A stretch of 64,000 bases of DNA. Origin: Cryptomeria japonica (lineage: Eukaryota; Streptophyta; Pinopsida; Cupressales; Cupressaceae). The translations under genes and the position numbers were made by a program. This document shows positions 1-8,251 of the stretch, in pieces. Numbering within the stretch: position 1 is the stretch's first letter; every line of letters begins with the position of its first letter. The notes beneath the pieces are model-generated. The model was given only the letters and a program-made list of their open reading frames with translations. It was not told the origin of the DNA and did no database searches. The DNA lies in the NCBI RefSeq assembly GCF_030272615.1, contig NC_081415.1, positions 513,575,034 through 513,639,033 of the forward strand. The letters run 5' to 3'.

Positions 1-291
1 CCCTAAATGAATACACTTTAAACTAATTTTAATATACCTTGAAGTGTGCAATATGGAAGGTTTGTATTCTTAATCTCCTACCCATTTCTTAATTTAAAAG
101 ATGATATCTTTATTAAATATCTTTATTAACTTGATTTCTCCTTCAATTCTTGATGAATGCTTGATTGCACGTTCACTTGGAATTGAATTGATTTTATAAT
201 TAAGAGATCACTTGAATTGTAGGTAAACCCCTTCAAATGACAGGGTAGGCTTCCTTTTATACCTAATATATGTCTTGAAAGCATTTTATTG
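1..291. other. AT-rich DNA, no gene seen
   Basis: No reading frame of note and no recognised repeat boundary. It probably lies inside CACTA element A, whose left end is not in the window. Confidence 0.4.
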
Positions 292-480
292 TGATGGCTT
301 TAAATTAAAGTACTTTCTCTTCTATCTAGTATTGGTGGAGCAGAGGTTGCATTGCATCGTCCTAGGATACATATTTCTGCAGATACAACACAAGTTAAAT
401 GTATCCTAGGTTGATGCAAAGCAACCTCTGCTCTAGAGATCACCAAAAAATAGAGAAAGAACTTTAATTTAATGCCATCA
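292..480. repeat. Short inverted repeat (hairpin) built from DRM methyltransferase motif-I sequence
   Basis: Two arms, 292-372 and 399-480, are reverse complements around a 26-base loop. The outer block of about 29 bp has two mismatches. The inner block of about 35 bp (from gagcagaggttgc to ctaggatacat) has three. About 20 bases between them are poorly paired. Both arms translate to the same peptide: the left arm on the plus strand gives GGAEVALHRPRIH, and the right arm on the minus strand gives RAEVALHQPRIH. This is therefore an inverted duplication of one exon fragment, not a generic MITE. A transcript would fold into a pre-miRNA-sized stem. I recognise no conserved plant miRNA in either arm. 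Confidence 0.8.
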
Positions 481-518
481 GGATAAAAGTCTTTAATCAA
501 GACAAATAAAATTTGAGT
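372..518 (-). pseudogene. DRM-type DNA methyltransferase fragment (motif I exon)
   Basis: The minus strand reads through VLIKDFYPDGIKL, a degraded stretch where FSGIGG would be expected, then RAEVALHQPRIH and LTCVVSAEI. Plant domains rearranged methyltransferases have at this place a segment of the type FP.GI-VLSLFSGIGGAEVALHRL-VVSVEIS, which forms the S-adenosylmethionine-binding motif I. DRM enzymes carry out de novo cytosine methylation guided by siRNA. Only this exon is present and the glycine-rich loop is damaged, so no protein is made from it. Its 3' part is copied in inverted orientation at 292-372. It may come from the same captured gene as the fragments at 1425-2281, because it would follow them directly in gene order. 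Confidence 0.72.
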
Positions 519-927
519 TTGATTGTCATCATTTACTTTGCCAAATTCTTCACATGTAACTCCTGAATCAATTTCCTACTCACAAGAATTTTATTATGTC
601 TCAAATATAGCAAAATAGAAGGCTTCAAATAGTAAACTTGAACATGCAACTAAATCCATTGACTAACCAAAAGAACAAAATTAAGAAATGGTTTGATCAT
701 TTGAGAGATGTTGTAGACTTGCAACTCACCAGCTAGGTTTTTGCGGGTAAGAATTTTTTTTGTTTTGGCTATGGTTGTGGTGTTTATAGGGAGACATTTA
801 CAAATTTATATCTATTTTCACTATTTAATGGTTTATGGGTTTGTAATGGTAATTTAATGTTTTTTCATATTTTTGTATATATTCTTTATAATAGCCTATT
901 ATATTGATTTGTTCTATTATGCATAAT
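519..927. other. AT-rich spacer, nothing recognised
   Basis: I see no coding similarity and no repeat boundary between the DRM hairpin and the long palindrome. It could be intron sequence of the captured gene, but nothing shows this. Confidence 0.4.
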
Positions 928-1677
928 GGTGTGGGTCAGATGGCTTTGTCGTCGGTGTATGAAAGCATTGAACGAGTTCTACTTTTAAAAATTACATGAA
1001 ACATTTTTAATTTATTTGATTCAGTGTTATTTGCAAAAAATGATTATCAATGATGTTTCCTTTCTCCAAGAATTGTCTATGACCTTTCTGTCAGATAATA
1101 TGTAACATCGAATGACTAAATCTTTTCATTACAAATGCTTATTTTATTTAATTATTATCTCATCGTGAATTAAAATTTATATTTGTATGGAAGCAGAACA
1201 TACAAGTCCAAGAGTCATGTGCAAGCAAATTTCCTAAAAGAAAGCAAGCAAGTATTATCTTGAATGACATGGAAACAAGCTCATCAGCTGCCTAGAAGAG
1301 AGAAATTGGAGAATGGCAGAGGAAAGTGTTTAAGGGTGATAAATAGATAGATAGTATGCAATACAAACAAACAATGTCTAGAGTGTCTGATGTGATGTCT
1401 CTAATTTATGTCCAGAGGGTCTAACTGGTTTTGGAGTTCCTGCGAAACCTATTGGGCCACGCTTGGAGGAAATCAATGTGTTCATGCAAGGAGCACCTTT
1501 TTTCTATTATGAGAATGATACTTTTGCACCTAGGGATATTTGGAAGTCAATATCCAAAAATTTCTATAGTGTGGAACAAGAGTTGGCAGACTCGAAGTAT
1601 AATTGTCAGCTTTCAAAAGACCAAGAGGTTATGTACACAATCTCCCAATAGAAGAGCGATTTCAAGAATTACCTCTC
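928..1677 (+). repeat. Left arm of a long inverted repeat
   Basis: This 750-bp arm matches the reverse complement of 2035-2785 almost base for base, with scattered substitutions and few small indels. The match starts at tggtgtgggtc and ends at caagaattacctctc. It covers noncoding sequence, perhaps introns, plus the 5' part of the DRM fragment at 1425. The 357-bp spacer (1678-2034) is unique and continues the DRM coding sequence. Confidence 0.9.
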
Positions 1678-2027
1678 CCCCCCATGACTATTCAGGAAGC
1701 ACTTCCTCAAACAGAGGACTATTGGCCTCCATGAGATCAAAGAAAAAAATTAAAGCATGACTCTAGACGATGTGGTGGTGTCCTCCGTGAAGAACTCTAC
1801 ACTATAATTGAAAATTCATGAGGGAAACTGCAAGATAGTGAAGAGAAATACAATCTTGAAAAGTGGGAAGAATGGATCTTGGTTTGGGTGGGGCCAAGTC
1901 AGGTGGCTTCTCTAGAGGTTGACGAGATAGAAATCATATTAGGATTTGAAAAAGATCACACTCATGGAACTTCGTGTGCGAGTGATCGATTGCGGTGTTT
2001 CAGTAATGCATTCCAAATAGATACAGT
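1425..2027 (+). pseudogene. DRM-type DNA methyltransferase fragment, N-terminal part of the rearranged MTase domain
   Basis: The plus strand encodes, in successive frames, GFGVPAKPIGPRLEEINVF, GAPFFYYENDTFAPRDIW, ADSKY, then RGYVHNLPIEERF, LPLPPMTIQEALP, then ILVWVGPSQVASLEVDEIE, ILGFEKDHTHG and SNAFQIDT. This is the order found in plant DRM proteins before motif I: PFFYYEN, VDSKF, RGYIHNLPI, TIHEA, LVWVGKNK, LGFP..HTRG, NSFQVDT. The copy is broken: a frameshift lies near 1625-1635, a TGA replaces the Trp of the WPxWD segment near 1731, and another stop follows near 1822. No catalytic motif IV is present. The first part (to 1677) is duplicated in inverted orientation. DRM2 and DRM3 subtypes cannot be told apart here. 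Confidence 0.85.
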
Positions 2028-2034
2028 CTTGATG

Positions 2035-2281
2035 GAGAGGTAATTCTTGAAATCACTCTTCTATTGGGAGATTGTGTACATAACCTCTTGGTCTTCTGAA
2101 AGTTGACAATTATACTTCGAGTCCGCCAACTCCCGTTCCACACTATAGAAATTTTTGGATATTGACTTCCAAATATCCCTAGGTGCAAAAGTATCATTCT
2201 CATAATAGAAAAAAGGTGCTCCTTGCACGAACACATTGATTTCCTCCAAGCGTGGCCCAATAGGTTTCGTAAGAACTCCAA
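2035..2281 (-). pseudogene. Inverted second copy of the DRM fragment
   Basis: The minus strand repeats the peptide block of 1431-1677 with a few changes (for example FVQGAPFFYYEN, SVERELADSKY). It has the same frameshift just before HNLPI, so the gene fragment was already broken when it was duplicated. The copy stops at the palindrome junction near 2035 and lacks the part that follows ELPL. Together with the plus copy it makes the coding half of the palindrome arms. Confidence 0.85.
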
Positions 2282-2785
2282 AACCAGTTAGACCCTCTAG
2301 ACATAAATTAGAGACGTCACATCAGACACTCTAGACATTGTTTGTTTGTATTGCATACTATCTATCTATTTATCACCCTTAAACACTTTCCTCTGCCATT
2401 CTCCAATTGCTCTCTTCTAGGCAGCAGATGAGCTTGTTTCCATGCAATTCAAGATAATGTCTACTTGCTTTCTTTTAGGAAATTTGCATGCAAGAGACTC
2501 TTCAACTTGTATGTTCTGCTTCCGTACAAATATAAATTTTAATTCACGCTGAGATAATACTTAAATTAAATAAGCAATTGTAAAGAAAAAATTTAGTCAT
2601 TCGATGTTACATAGTATCTGACAGAAAGGTCATAGACAATCCTTGGAGAAAGGAAACATCATTGATAATCATTTTTTGCAAATAACACTGAATTAAATAA
2701 ATTAAAAATGTTTCATGTAATTTTTAAAAGTAGAACTCGTTCAATGCTTTCATGCACCAACAACAAAGCTATTCGACCCACATCA
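2035..2785 (-). repeat. Right arm of the long inverted repeat
   Basis: Reverse-complement partner of 928-1677. Homology ends at cgacccacatca (2774-2785), where CACTA-type subterminal sequence begins. The left arm has no such sequence outside it. The asymmetry suggests that the fold-back formed inside a larger element and that the arms are not its terminal inverted repeats. Confidence 0.9.
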
Positions 2786-3109
2786 TCTCTCGTCGTCAGA
2801 ATTTCAATGCCCACTACTGAAATGCCTGACAAGGATGCTTTACATCCCACGACACTCCTCTATCGGAATTTTATACTTTGGTGTCAGAATTCCGACGACA
2901 GCCCGAGATGGTGACGGTATTCATTCATGGAATGAGCATGCATGGTGGCCATTAGAAAGGTTGTGGTAATGTCAAAATTGCAACGACCACAAGGATAGTC
3001 AGAACTTGTGACGCAAAGTTTTTGACGACCTTTTTTGTCGGTAGTGCGATGAAATGTGGTCGAAAATCTGACGATTAGCCATCAAAATCTTGACCCAAAT
3101 GTACTAGTG
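2786..3109. repeat. CACTA-type subterminal region and right terminus of element A
   Basis: The stretch ends in acccaaatgtactagtg; its reverse complement begins CACTAGTACATTTGGG. Short repeats of the type gtcagaattccgacgac, tcgtcagaattt and gacgacc lie inside it, as is typical for CACTA subterminal regions. The same terminal wording occurs at 23671 (CACTAATACATTCGGAC on the minus strand) and at 63151 (CACTAATACATTTGG on the plus strand). Three independent ends therefore support one family. The sequence right of 3109 is coding DNA of element B. Confidence 0.72.
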
Positions 3110-4040
3110 TTGGCATCCAAAATCAGGTCCTTCCACTCCCTCTCTAGAATCATGGGGCGACACTCGTACTTTAGGTTCCTCTCCAAATGGGTCTTGTATT
3201 GGTCCCTCACATACTTTAGATATGTGCCAGCTTTTTTAACGAGCTTGGTTTTGTCAAAGGTGTCATTTCCAAACCACTCAACCATTTGGTTTTTCAATTC
3301 ATCTTTTAACCTTTTTTCATGGTCATTCCACCTTGTAAAGCAAAAACAAACCTGTTAGATTCAGAAATGAACTGAAGCTACATTTATTACACTTCAAGAA
3401 ATGGATCAAAGGAAAAGTATTCTAGCAATGATATGAAATCAAAAGTGGATAAGGGTTAGTTCACATATGATGTACCACCTTTTACATATGGTGGGCCCAA
3501 ATATCTGCAATGCAATGTTACTAAGATGTTTATAGAAAATATCATTGCCTGCAAAAAATTCATGGGATCAATATTAGTCCAAAATGAGTGATCATAAAGT
3601 AAATTACAATTAGAGTATATATAATAATAATTTTAAAGTACCTGGAACCTTTTGTATCTTTAAGGGAAGCATTTCTTCATCACTCACCATGAATGTGACC
3701 TGCAATATTCTCGTACTAGCAATACGAGAAGATCCAAGAAACGATGCTATGTTATCAGCAATAATCACCTATGGCACATCCTCATGTGCATCTCCTCCTG
3801 CAAAAAATGAATCCACTATGAAATGGCATTAGAATTCAAGAAAGAACGCTTGAAGGGAAATAAACACATGATAGAAGATAGAGAAAAAGAGGGACCTACC
3901 AACAGTGGGCGGGCCAATATGACGTGCACTAGAGGATGTCTGCATGCTACGTGTTGCCGACATTGCAGTCGGCAATAAAGGTGAGGGTGACCTTTGATGA
4001 GGTGACGTCGGCATTTTCATAGTAACATTTACAACACCTA
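3110..4040 (-). pseudogene. CACTA second ORF, 3' exons (plant transposase Ptta/En/Spm-like)
   Basis: Three coding blocks read leftwards. 4040-3899 (MKMPTSPHQRSPSPLLPTAM) ends at a plausible GT splice donor. 3795-3642 (ADNIASFLGSSRIASTRIL) has one internal stop. 3360-3110 contains MVEWFGNDTFDKTKLVKKAG and RPMILEREWKDLILDA. The last block resembles the lysine-rich 'plant transposase, Ptta/En/Spm family' (Transposase_24) domain found beside TNP2 transposases, thought to bind transposon ends. The frame is cut at 3110 by the terminus of element A. The 5' exons lie at 15820-16247, on the other side of Copia1. Confidence 0.55.
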
Positions 4041-4098
4041 AAGAATAATACATTAAATATATCAAACATTAAATATATGAAAAGTGCAAGAATTGTAT

Positions 4099-5562
4099 GT
4101 TTGCATTTGGCATTATAACAGACAATGGGAGATTGTTGGCATTTCAATAAGGATACTGAGAAGGTTGTTGATGATTATGGATATAACTGATTAAGGATGT
4201 TTACTATCTTAATATTATTATTTTGTCATTGATGTCAAGAAATTGATTTTCTAATTCAGTATGATGTTGCCATATCTTGAGAAGTATGATTTGATGAGTA
4301 TAAAGATGTTGGTAAAAGACACAGAAAGAATATGATGAATAAGGGGATAAATAAGGTATTCAATGGGCAACTATTACCGAGTCAGACAATGATGAGATCA
4401 TGATGTTTAGATTGTTTTAAAATCATACATATGTTGTAAATTGTAAGGTTAATACTATACTATGTTACCGAGTAAGGAACCTAGTCGGTAAACCCTAAGG
4501 TTATCGCTATCGGTTAATGAAGGCGGAATGTCTACCGAGTGAAGTTTAGTATTTACCGAGTTGTTACCGAGTTGTTACTAAGTTGTAACCAAGCTGTAAT
4601 AGAATACATTAAATGGTTACATGCATTATTTAATGAAGGAAGTTGATGAGCTGGAATTGATTAAATGATTGGTATGTCGTGCATGAAGTTTGTTAATGAA
4701 TCTATGGCAAAGGAAAATTGGTATGAAGATCTACAGTGCAGATTGAACTGCATTACCCTAGCACAAGTTCCAAGAAATGTATGCAAATTCCAAGGCAGAG
4801 TAAAACATTTTTCAGATCAAAGGATACATTGAACCTAGACAAGTTTGATTAATAGGGAGTTGTTGATAAACAATGTATGCAGGCAAATGTATGCACAAGG
4901 ATGCTACATAGTGATTACCGAGCATAGAATCTTGAAGACCTGTTTGAATAACATAGTATAGAAGCCTAGTAGATGGACAAGATTAGTTCTATGTCTAGAT
5001 TGTATTGAGCAAATAAGAATCTACTTTAGCATTTTAGATGAGAAGTTGCAGATAGATTTTTATTATTGTTATTTTGTGAAAGTGACCGAAAATCTCTTAA
5101 CCGAGTGGACTTAACAGTATTATTTGTAAAACCCTCTAGCAAGTTGACATTTTGATTGAGTGTTTGAAATCCTTTAACAAGGTCACTTCTAACAAGGTGA
5201 AGATCCTAACAGATCTGAGGGAAATCCCTTAATTGGGTCACATCTAGCAATGTGTTTGTAATCTTTAAAAGGATTTGCTTTTAATCGAGCATACTCTAGA
5301 AGAGTATATTTCTTAGTGGGTCTGAAATCCCACTGTGGTTTTTCCCTATTTGGGTTTCCACATTAAATCTGGTGTTATGAGTGATATGATGTTTATATGC
5401 TTTTGGGTTTGCATGTTTAGTAGTTTTGGTTATATTACTAAAGTATATGTTACCGAGGTTGAATCTGATGTTTTTTATGGAAGATTAAGTTTGTATGATT
5501 CACCCCCCCTCTCATCTTGTTGGCTATTGGATCTGTACTTACATTATGTATCAGAACTATCA
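4099..5562 (+). repeat. Copia1 5' LTR
   Basis: Starts TGTTTGCATTTGGC and ends GAACTATCA. It aligns throughout with 10246-10588 and 14401-15554. Compared with the 3' copy it has lost about 65 bp near 4850, including the TATAAATA box. The heptamer ACCGAGT occurs five times between 4376 and 4572 and again at 5100. The end carries the module CCCACTGTGGTTTTTCCC followed by GGGTTTCCAC, shared with other LTRs in the window. Confidence 0.92.
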
Positions 5563-5563
5563 A

Positions 5564-5577
5564 TTGGTATCAGAGCT
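5564..5577 (+). other. Copia1 primer binding site
   Basis: ttggtatcagagct lies one base after the LTR end. TGGTATCAGAGC is the usual plant complement to the initiator methionine tRNA 3' end that primes minus-strand synthesis. Confidence 0.9.
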
Positions 5578-5627
5578 CTGGACTCCGAAAGAAAAAGTTT
5601 GAAGGTACTTGAGGTAAAGATCCAAAG

Positions 5628-6553
5628 ATGTATAAGAGAGATGCACCGAAGCTGAAAAAGTCAAGTTTCTCTACATGGCATAAAAGGATGAAGCTGCACC
5701 TATCAGGAATTGAAGAATATGTTGTATATTATCTAGAGAATGATTTCATCACACCAGGCACCTATCCATTGACTATGGAAGAAATAAAGGCAAAGCAAGA
5801 ACATATCCAAGCAATGATTGAAATAACATCTTCATTGACCGACTCAAAGTTTAATGATCTAGAAGGCTACAATGATGCAAAAGCAATGTGGGAAAAGCTC
5901 ATATCTGTATATGGCGGTGATGAACATGTTCAAAGAGAAAAAGTAGACAGTCTAAGAGGACAACTTGAATCTATGAGGATGAATGAAGGTGAGAACATAA
6001 CCCAGTACAATACAAGACTAAAGGAGATTGTCAATCAAATCCAAGGAGCAGGTGGAACTATTGAAGAAAAGGATATAACAATTAAGTTGTTAAGAACCCT
6101 TCTACCGGCTTATGCAATCCGAGTCTCTGCAATCAATGAATTGAGGTTTGTACCTAATATGCAAGTTTTTTAGATGCTACTATTGGTAAGCTACATGCAT
6201 TTGAGTTAAGTAACTTTGATAATAGTGGGTCATCGGTAAATAAAGTTGAATCTGCATTCAGTTCTTTTCATCTTGATGAATCTAATGATTACAATGAAAG
6301 AAAGTACAAGTACTCTAAAGGAGATCACAGTGGAGGAAGTGAAATATTTCATAAGAACATGGAAGAAGTACACAAACTGTATGAGGAAATCAGAAAGCAG
6401 GAAGAGTTTGAAGCACTATTAGCCAAAAGGTTACCAAGAGGCAAAGGTAAGTATAAAGGAAAACTACCTTTGAAATGTTTCAATTGTGATAAAATAGGAC
6501 ATATGGCTTCTAACTATCCTGACAAAGATTCTACTGAAAAGAGAGATTACTGA
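5628..6553 (+). pseudogene. Copia1 gag
   Basis: The first frame (5628-6173) has the UBN2-type Copia gag fold: FSTWHKRMKLHLSG near the start, then AKAMWEKLISVYGG and NITQYNTRLKEI. A frameshift at about 6165-6175 moves the reading to another frame, through LHAFELSNFD and the basic region RLPRGKGKYKGKLPLK to a CCHC knuckle, CFNCDKIGHMASNY. The last cysteine of the knuckle is replaced by tyrosine, so zinc binding would fail. The reading ends at a stop at 6551. Gag would form the virus-like particle and package the RNA. Confidence 0.9.
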
Positions 6554-6688
6554 GATGACAGATAGAAAGATAATCATTAAAGAGGACACCGAGAGTTCAG
6601 AAGAAGAGATAGAAAGACATGCTTAATAGTCGATGAGGAATCCAACGATGATAAATCAGATGAAACTAATACAGAGGAAGTAGTTTAT

Positions 6689-7264
6689 GTGGCTATCAAA
6701 GATGGATCAGATAAAGAAAGGTATGAAGAAAAATCCCTAATATCTCACATAAATACTAATGATTCTTGGATCATAGATAGTGGATGCTCACATCATATGA
6801 CAGGTGATAAAGACAAGTTTGTTATGTTAGAAGATTATGATGGAGGCTATGTAAGATTTGGTAATGATGCACCATGTCCAGTAAGAGGTAAAGGATCTAT
6901 AACACTTCTTGACAATGCAAGATGTAATTATGTTTATTGGGTTGAAGGTTTGAAATACAATTTGTTGAGTGTAGCACAGCTAAACAATACAAGTTACCAA
7001 ATAGAATTTTAGAAAGGAATTGTCAAAGTTCATGACAAGCATGGAAAGTTAGTTGCTACTGGGACACAAACAAAAGGTAATACATTTCACCTTGACTCAA
7101 CTCAGAATAAATTTCTATATGCAAAGATAGATGATACCTGGTTATGGCATAAAAGGTTTTGTCATGTAAATTTTGATAATCTGATCAAAATAAGTAAGAA
7201 GCACCGAGTAAGAGGTCTATCGAGTCTTGAAAAACCTGAGAATGCTATGTGCTGAGGATGCCAG
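6689..7264 (+). pseudogene. Copia1 protease and integrase zinc-binding (pre-integrase) region
   Basis: WIIDSGCSHHMTGDKDKF near 6763-6816 holds the aspartic protease active site DSG. The region continues to LKYNLLSVAQL. A TAG at 7010 interrupts the frame after YQIEF. The following gag-pre-integrase segment has TWLWHKRFCHVNFDNLIK and a CxxC (GCQMGKM) with a TGA beside the first cysteine near 7252. The H-H-C-C zinc-binding set of integrase is therefore recognisable but not translatable in one piece. Confidence 0.88.
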
Positions 7265-8251
7265 ATGGGTAAAATGACAAGATCAAGCTTTAGAAGTAAG
7301 TTGTACACCTCTAAGGGAATTTTAGATCTTGTGCATACTGATCTTTGTGGTCCTATGAAAGTTCAGAGTTATTATGGTGATAAATATTTCATATTATTTA
7401 TGGATGACTACTCAAGGATGATGTCAGTAATGTTTTTAAAAGAAAAATCAGAAGCCTTTTAAATGTTTAAATGGTACAAGGAAAGAGTTGAAAATGAAAC
7501 AGGAAGACAATTGAAATGTCTTAGATCAGATAGAGGAGGAGAGTTCACATTTGATGAGTTTATCTTATTCTGCAATGATCATGGTATTAAAAGACAAGTC
7601 TTTGCACTGAGAACTCCACAACAAAATGGAATTGCTGAGAGAAGAAATAGATCTATTATGGATTGTGCCAGAACCTTGATGATTGAAAAGAAAGTGCCAC
7701 AAACATTTTGGAGAGAAGCAATAAGCACAACAGTTTACACCCTGAACCAAGTACAACTGAAGAAAGGTACTTTGAAGACACCATATGAAATCTGGTATGA
7801 CAAGAAACCTAATGTAAGTTATTTTAAAATCTTTGGAAGTAGATGCTATGTACACAAAGATGATAGAAATGGCAAGTTTGATCAGAAAAGTGAAGAAGGA
7901 ACATTTCTAGGTTATTCTTCTAGAAGCAAAGCATTTAAATGTCTGATCAAATCATCTAACAAAATAATCGAAAGTGCAAATGTGAAAATTGATGAATTTG
8001 CAAAAAGAAATGATGAAGGAAATTCCAAAGAACCAGAAGATTATGATGAATTTGTTTATGTTCAACCGAAAAGTCCTATCGAGAAAACTATTGAAGAAAA
8101 TGAAGAGAATATCCAGTTACCAAGTGATGAAGAAGATCATATAGAGCCTACCGAGCCTGTATTAGCCAAGTATGTCAGAAGACATCATGCACCAAGTCAG
8201 ATTATAAGAGATAAGGATGATCTAGTGATGAAAAGGAACAAACTAAGATAG
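7265..8251 (+). pseudogene. Copia1 integrase core and C-terminal region
   Basis: The rve core starts at VHTDLCGPMKVQSYYGDKYF (first catalytic Asp). It has a TAA at 7460, then CLRSDRGGEFTFDEF (second Asp) and TPQQNGIAERRNRSIMD (catalytic Glu). The DDE triad is thus preserved across one stop. The Copia C-terminal motif GKFDQKSEEGTFLGYSSRSK follows near 7875-7935, then an acidic linker (EENEENIQLPSDEEDH). A TAG at 8249 ends the frame before the reverse transcriptase. Confidence 0.92.

Larger units (their letters stand above)
1..3109. mobile_element. CACTA-like element A, right part only, carrying captured DRM sequence
   Basis: Only the right terminus (3109) is visible. No CACTA-type left terminus with matching wording is found between 1 and 928, so the element probably extends beyond the window. 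No transposase is seen, so it would be non-autonomous. It is inserted into the second ORF of element B: the minus-strand frame of B runs straight into the terminus of A. That the DRM inverted repeats belong to A, and are not older DNA beside it, is inferred from their position next to the terminus. Confidence 0.5.

Noticed and set aside
292-480. Hairpin as a conserved known plant miRNA precursor
   Set aside because: Neither arm resembles a conserved miRNA I know, and both arms encode DRM sequence. It is kept as an inverted gene fragment and possible young locus only.
1431-1760. 109-codon open frame starting MEFLRNLLG
   Set aside because: It is an out-of-frame reading of the DRM fragment. The recognised peptide lies in the other two frames.
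928-2785. The long palindrome as terminal inverted repeats of a Mutator-like element
   Set aside because: The arms contain gene sequence, have no flanking target duplication and are followed on one side only by CACTA-type sequence.
7565-7855. Minus-strand frames under Copia1 integrase and RNase H (also 9328-9706)
   Set aside because: They are antisense shadows of the coding domains, with no independent similarity.
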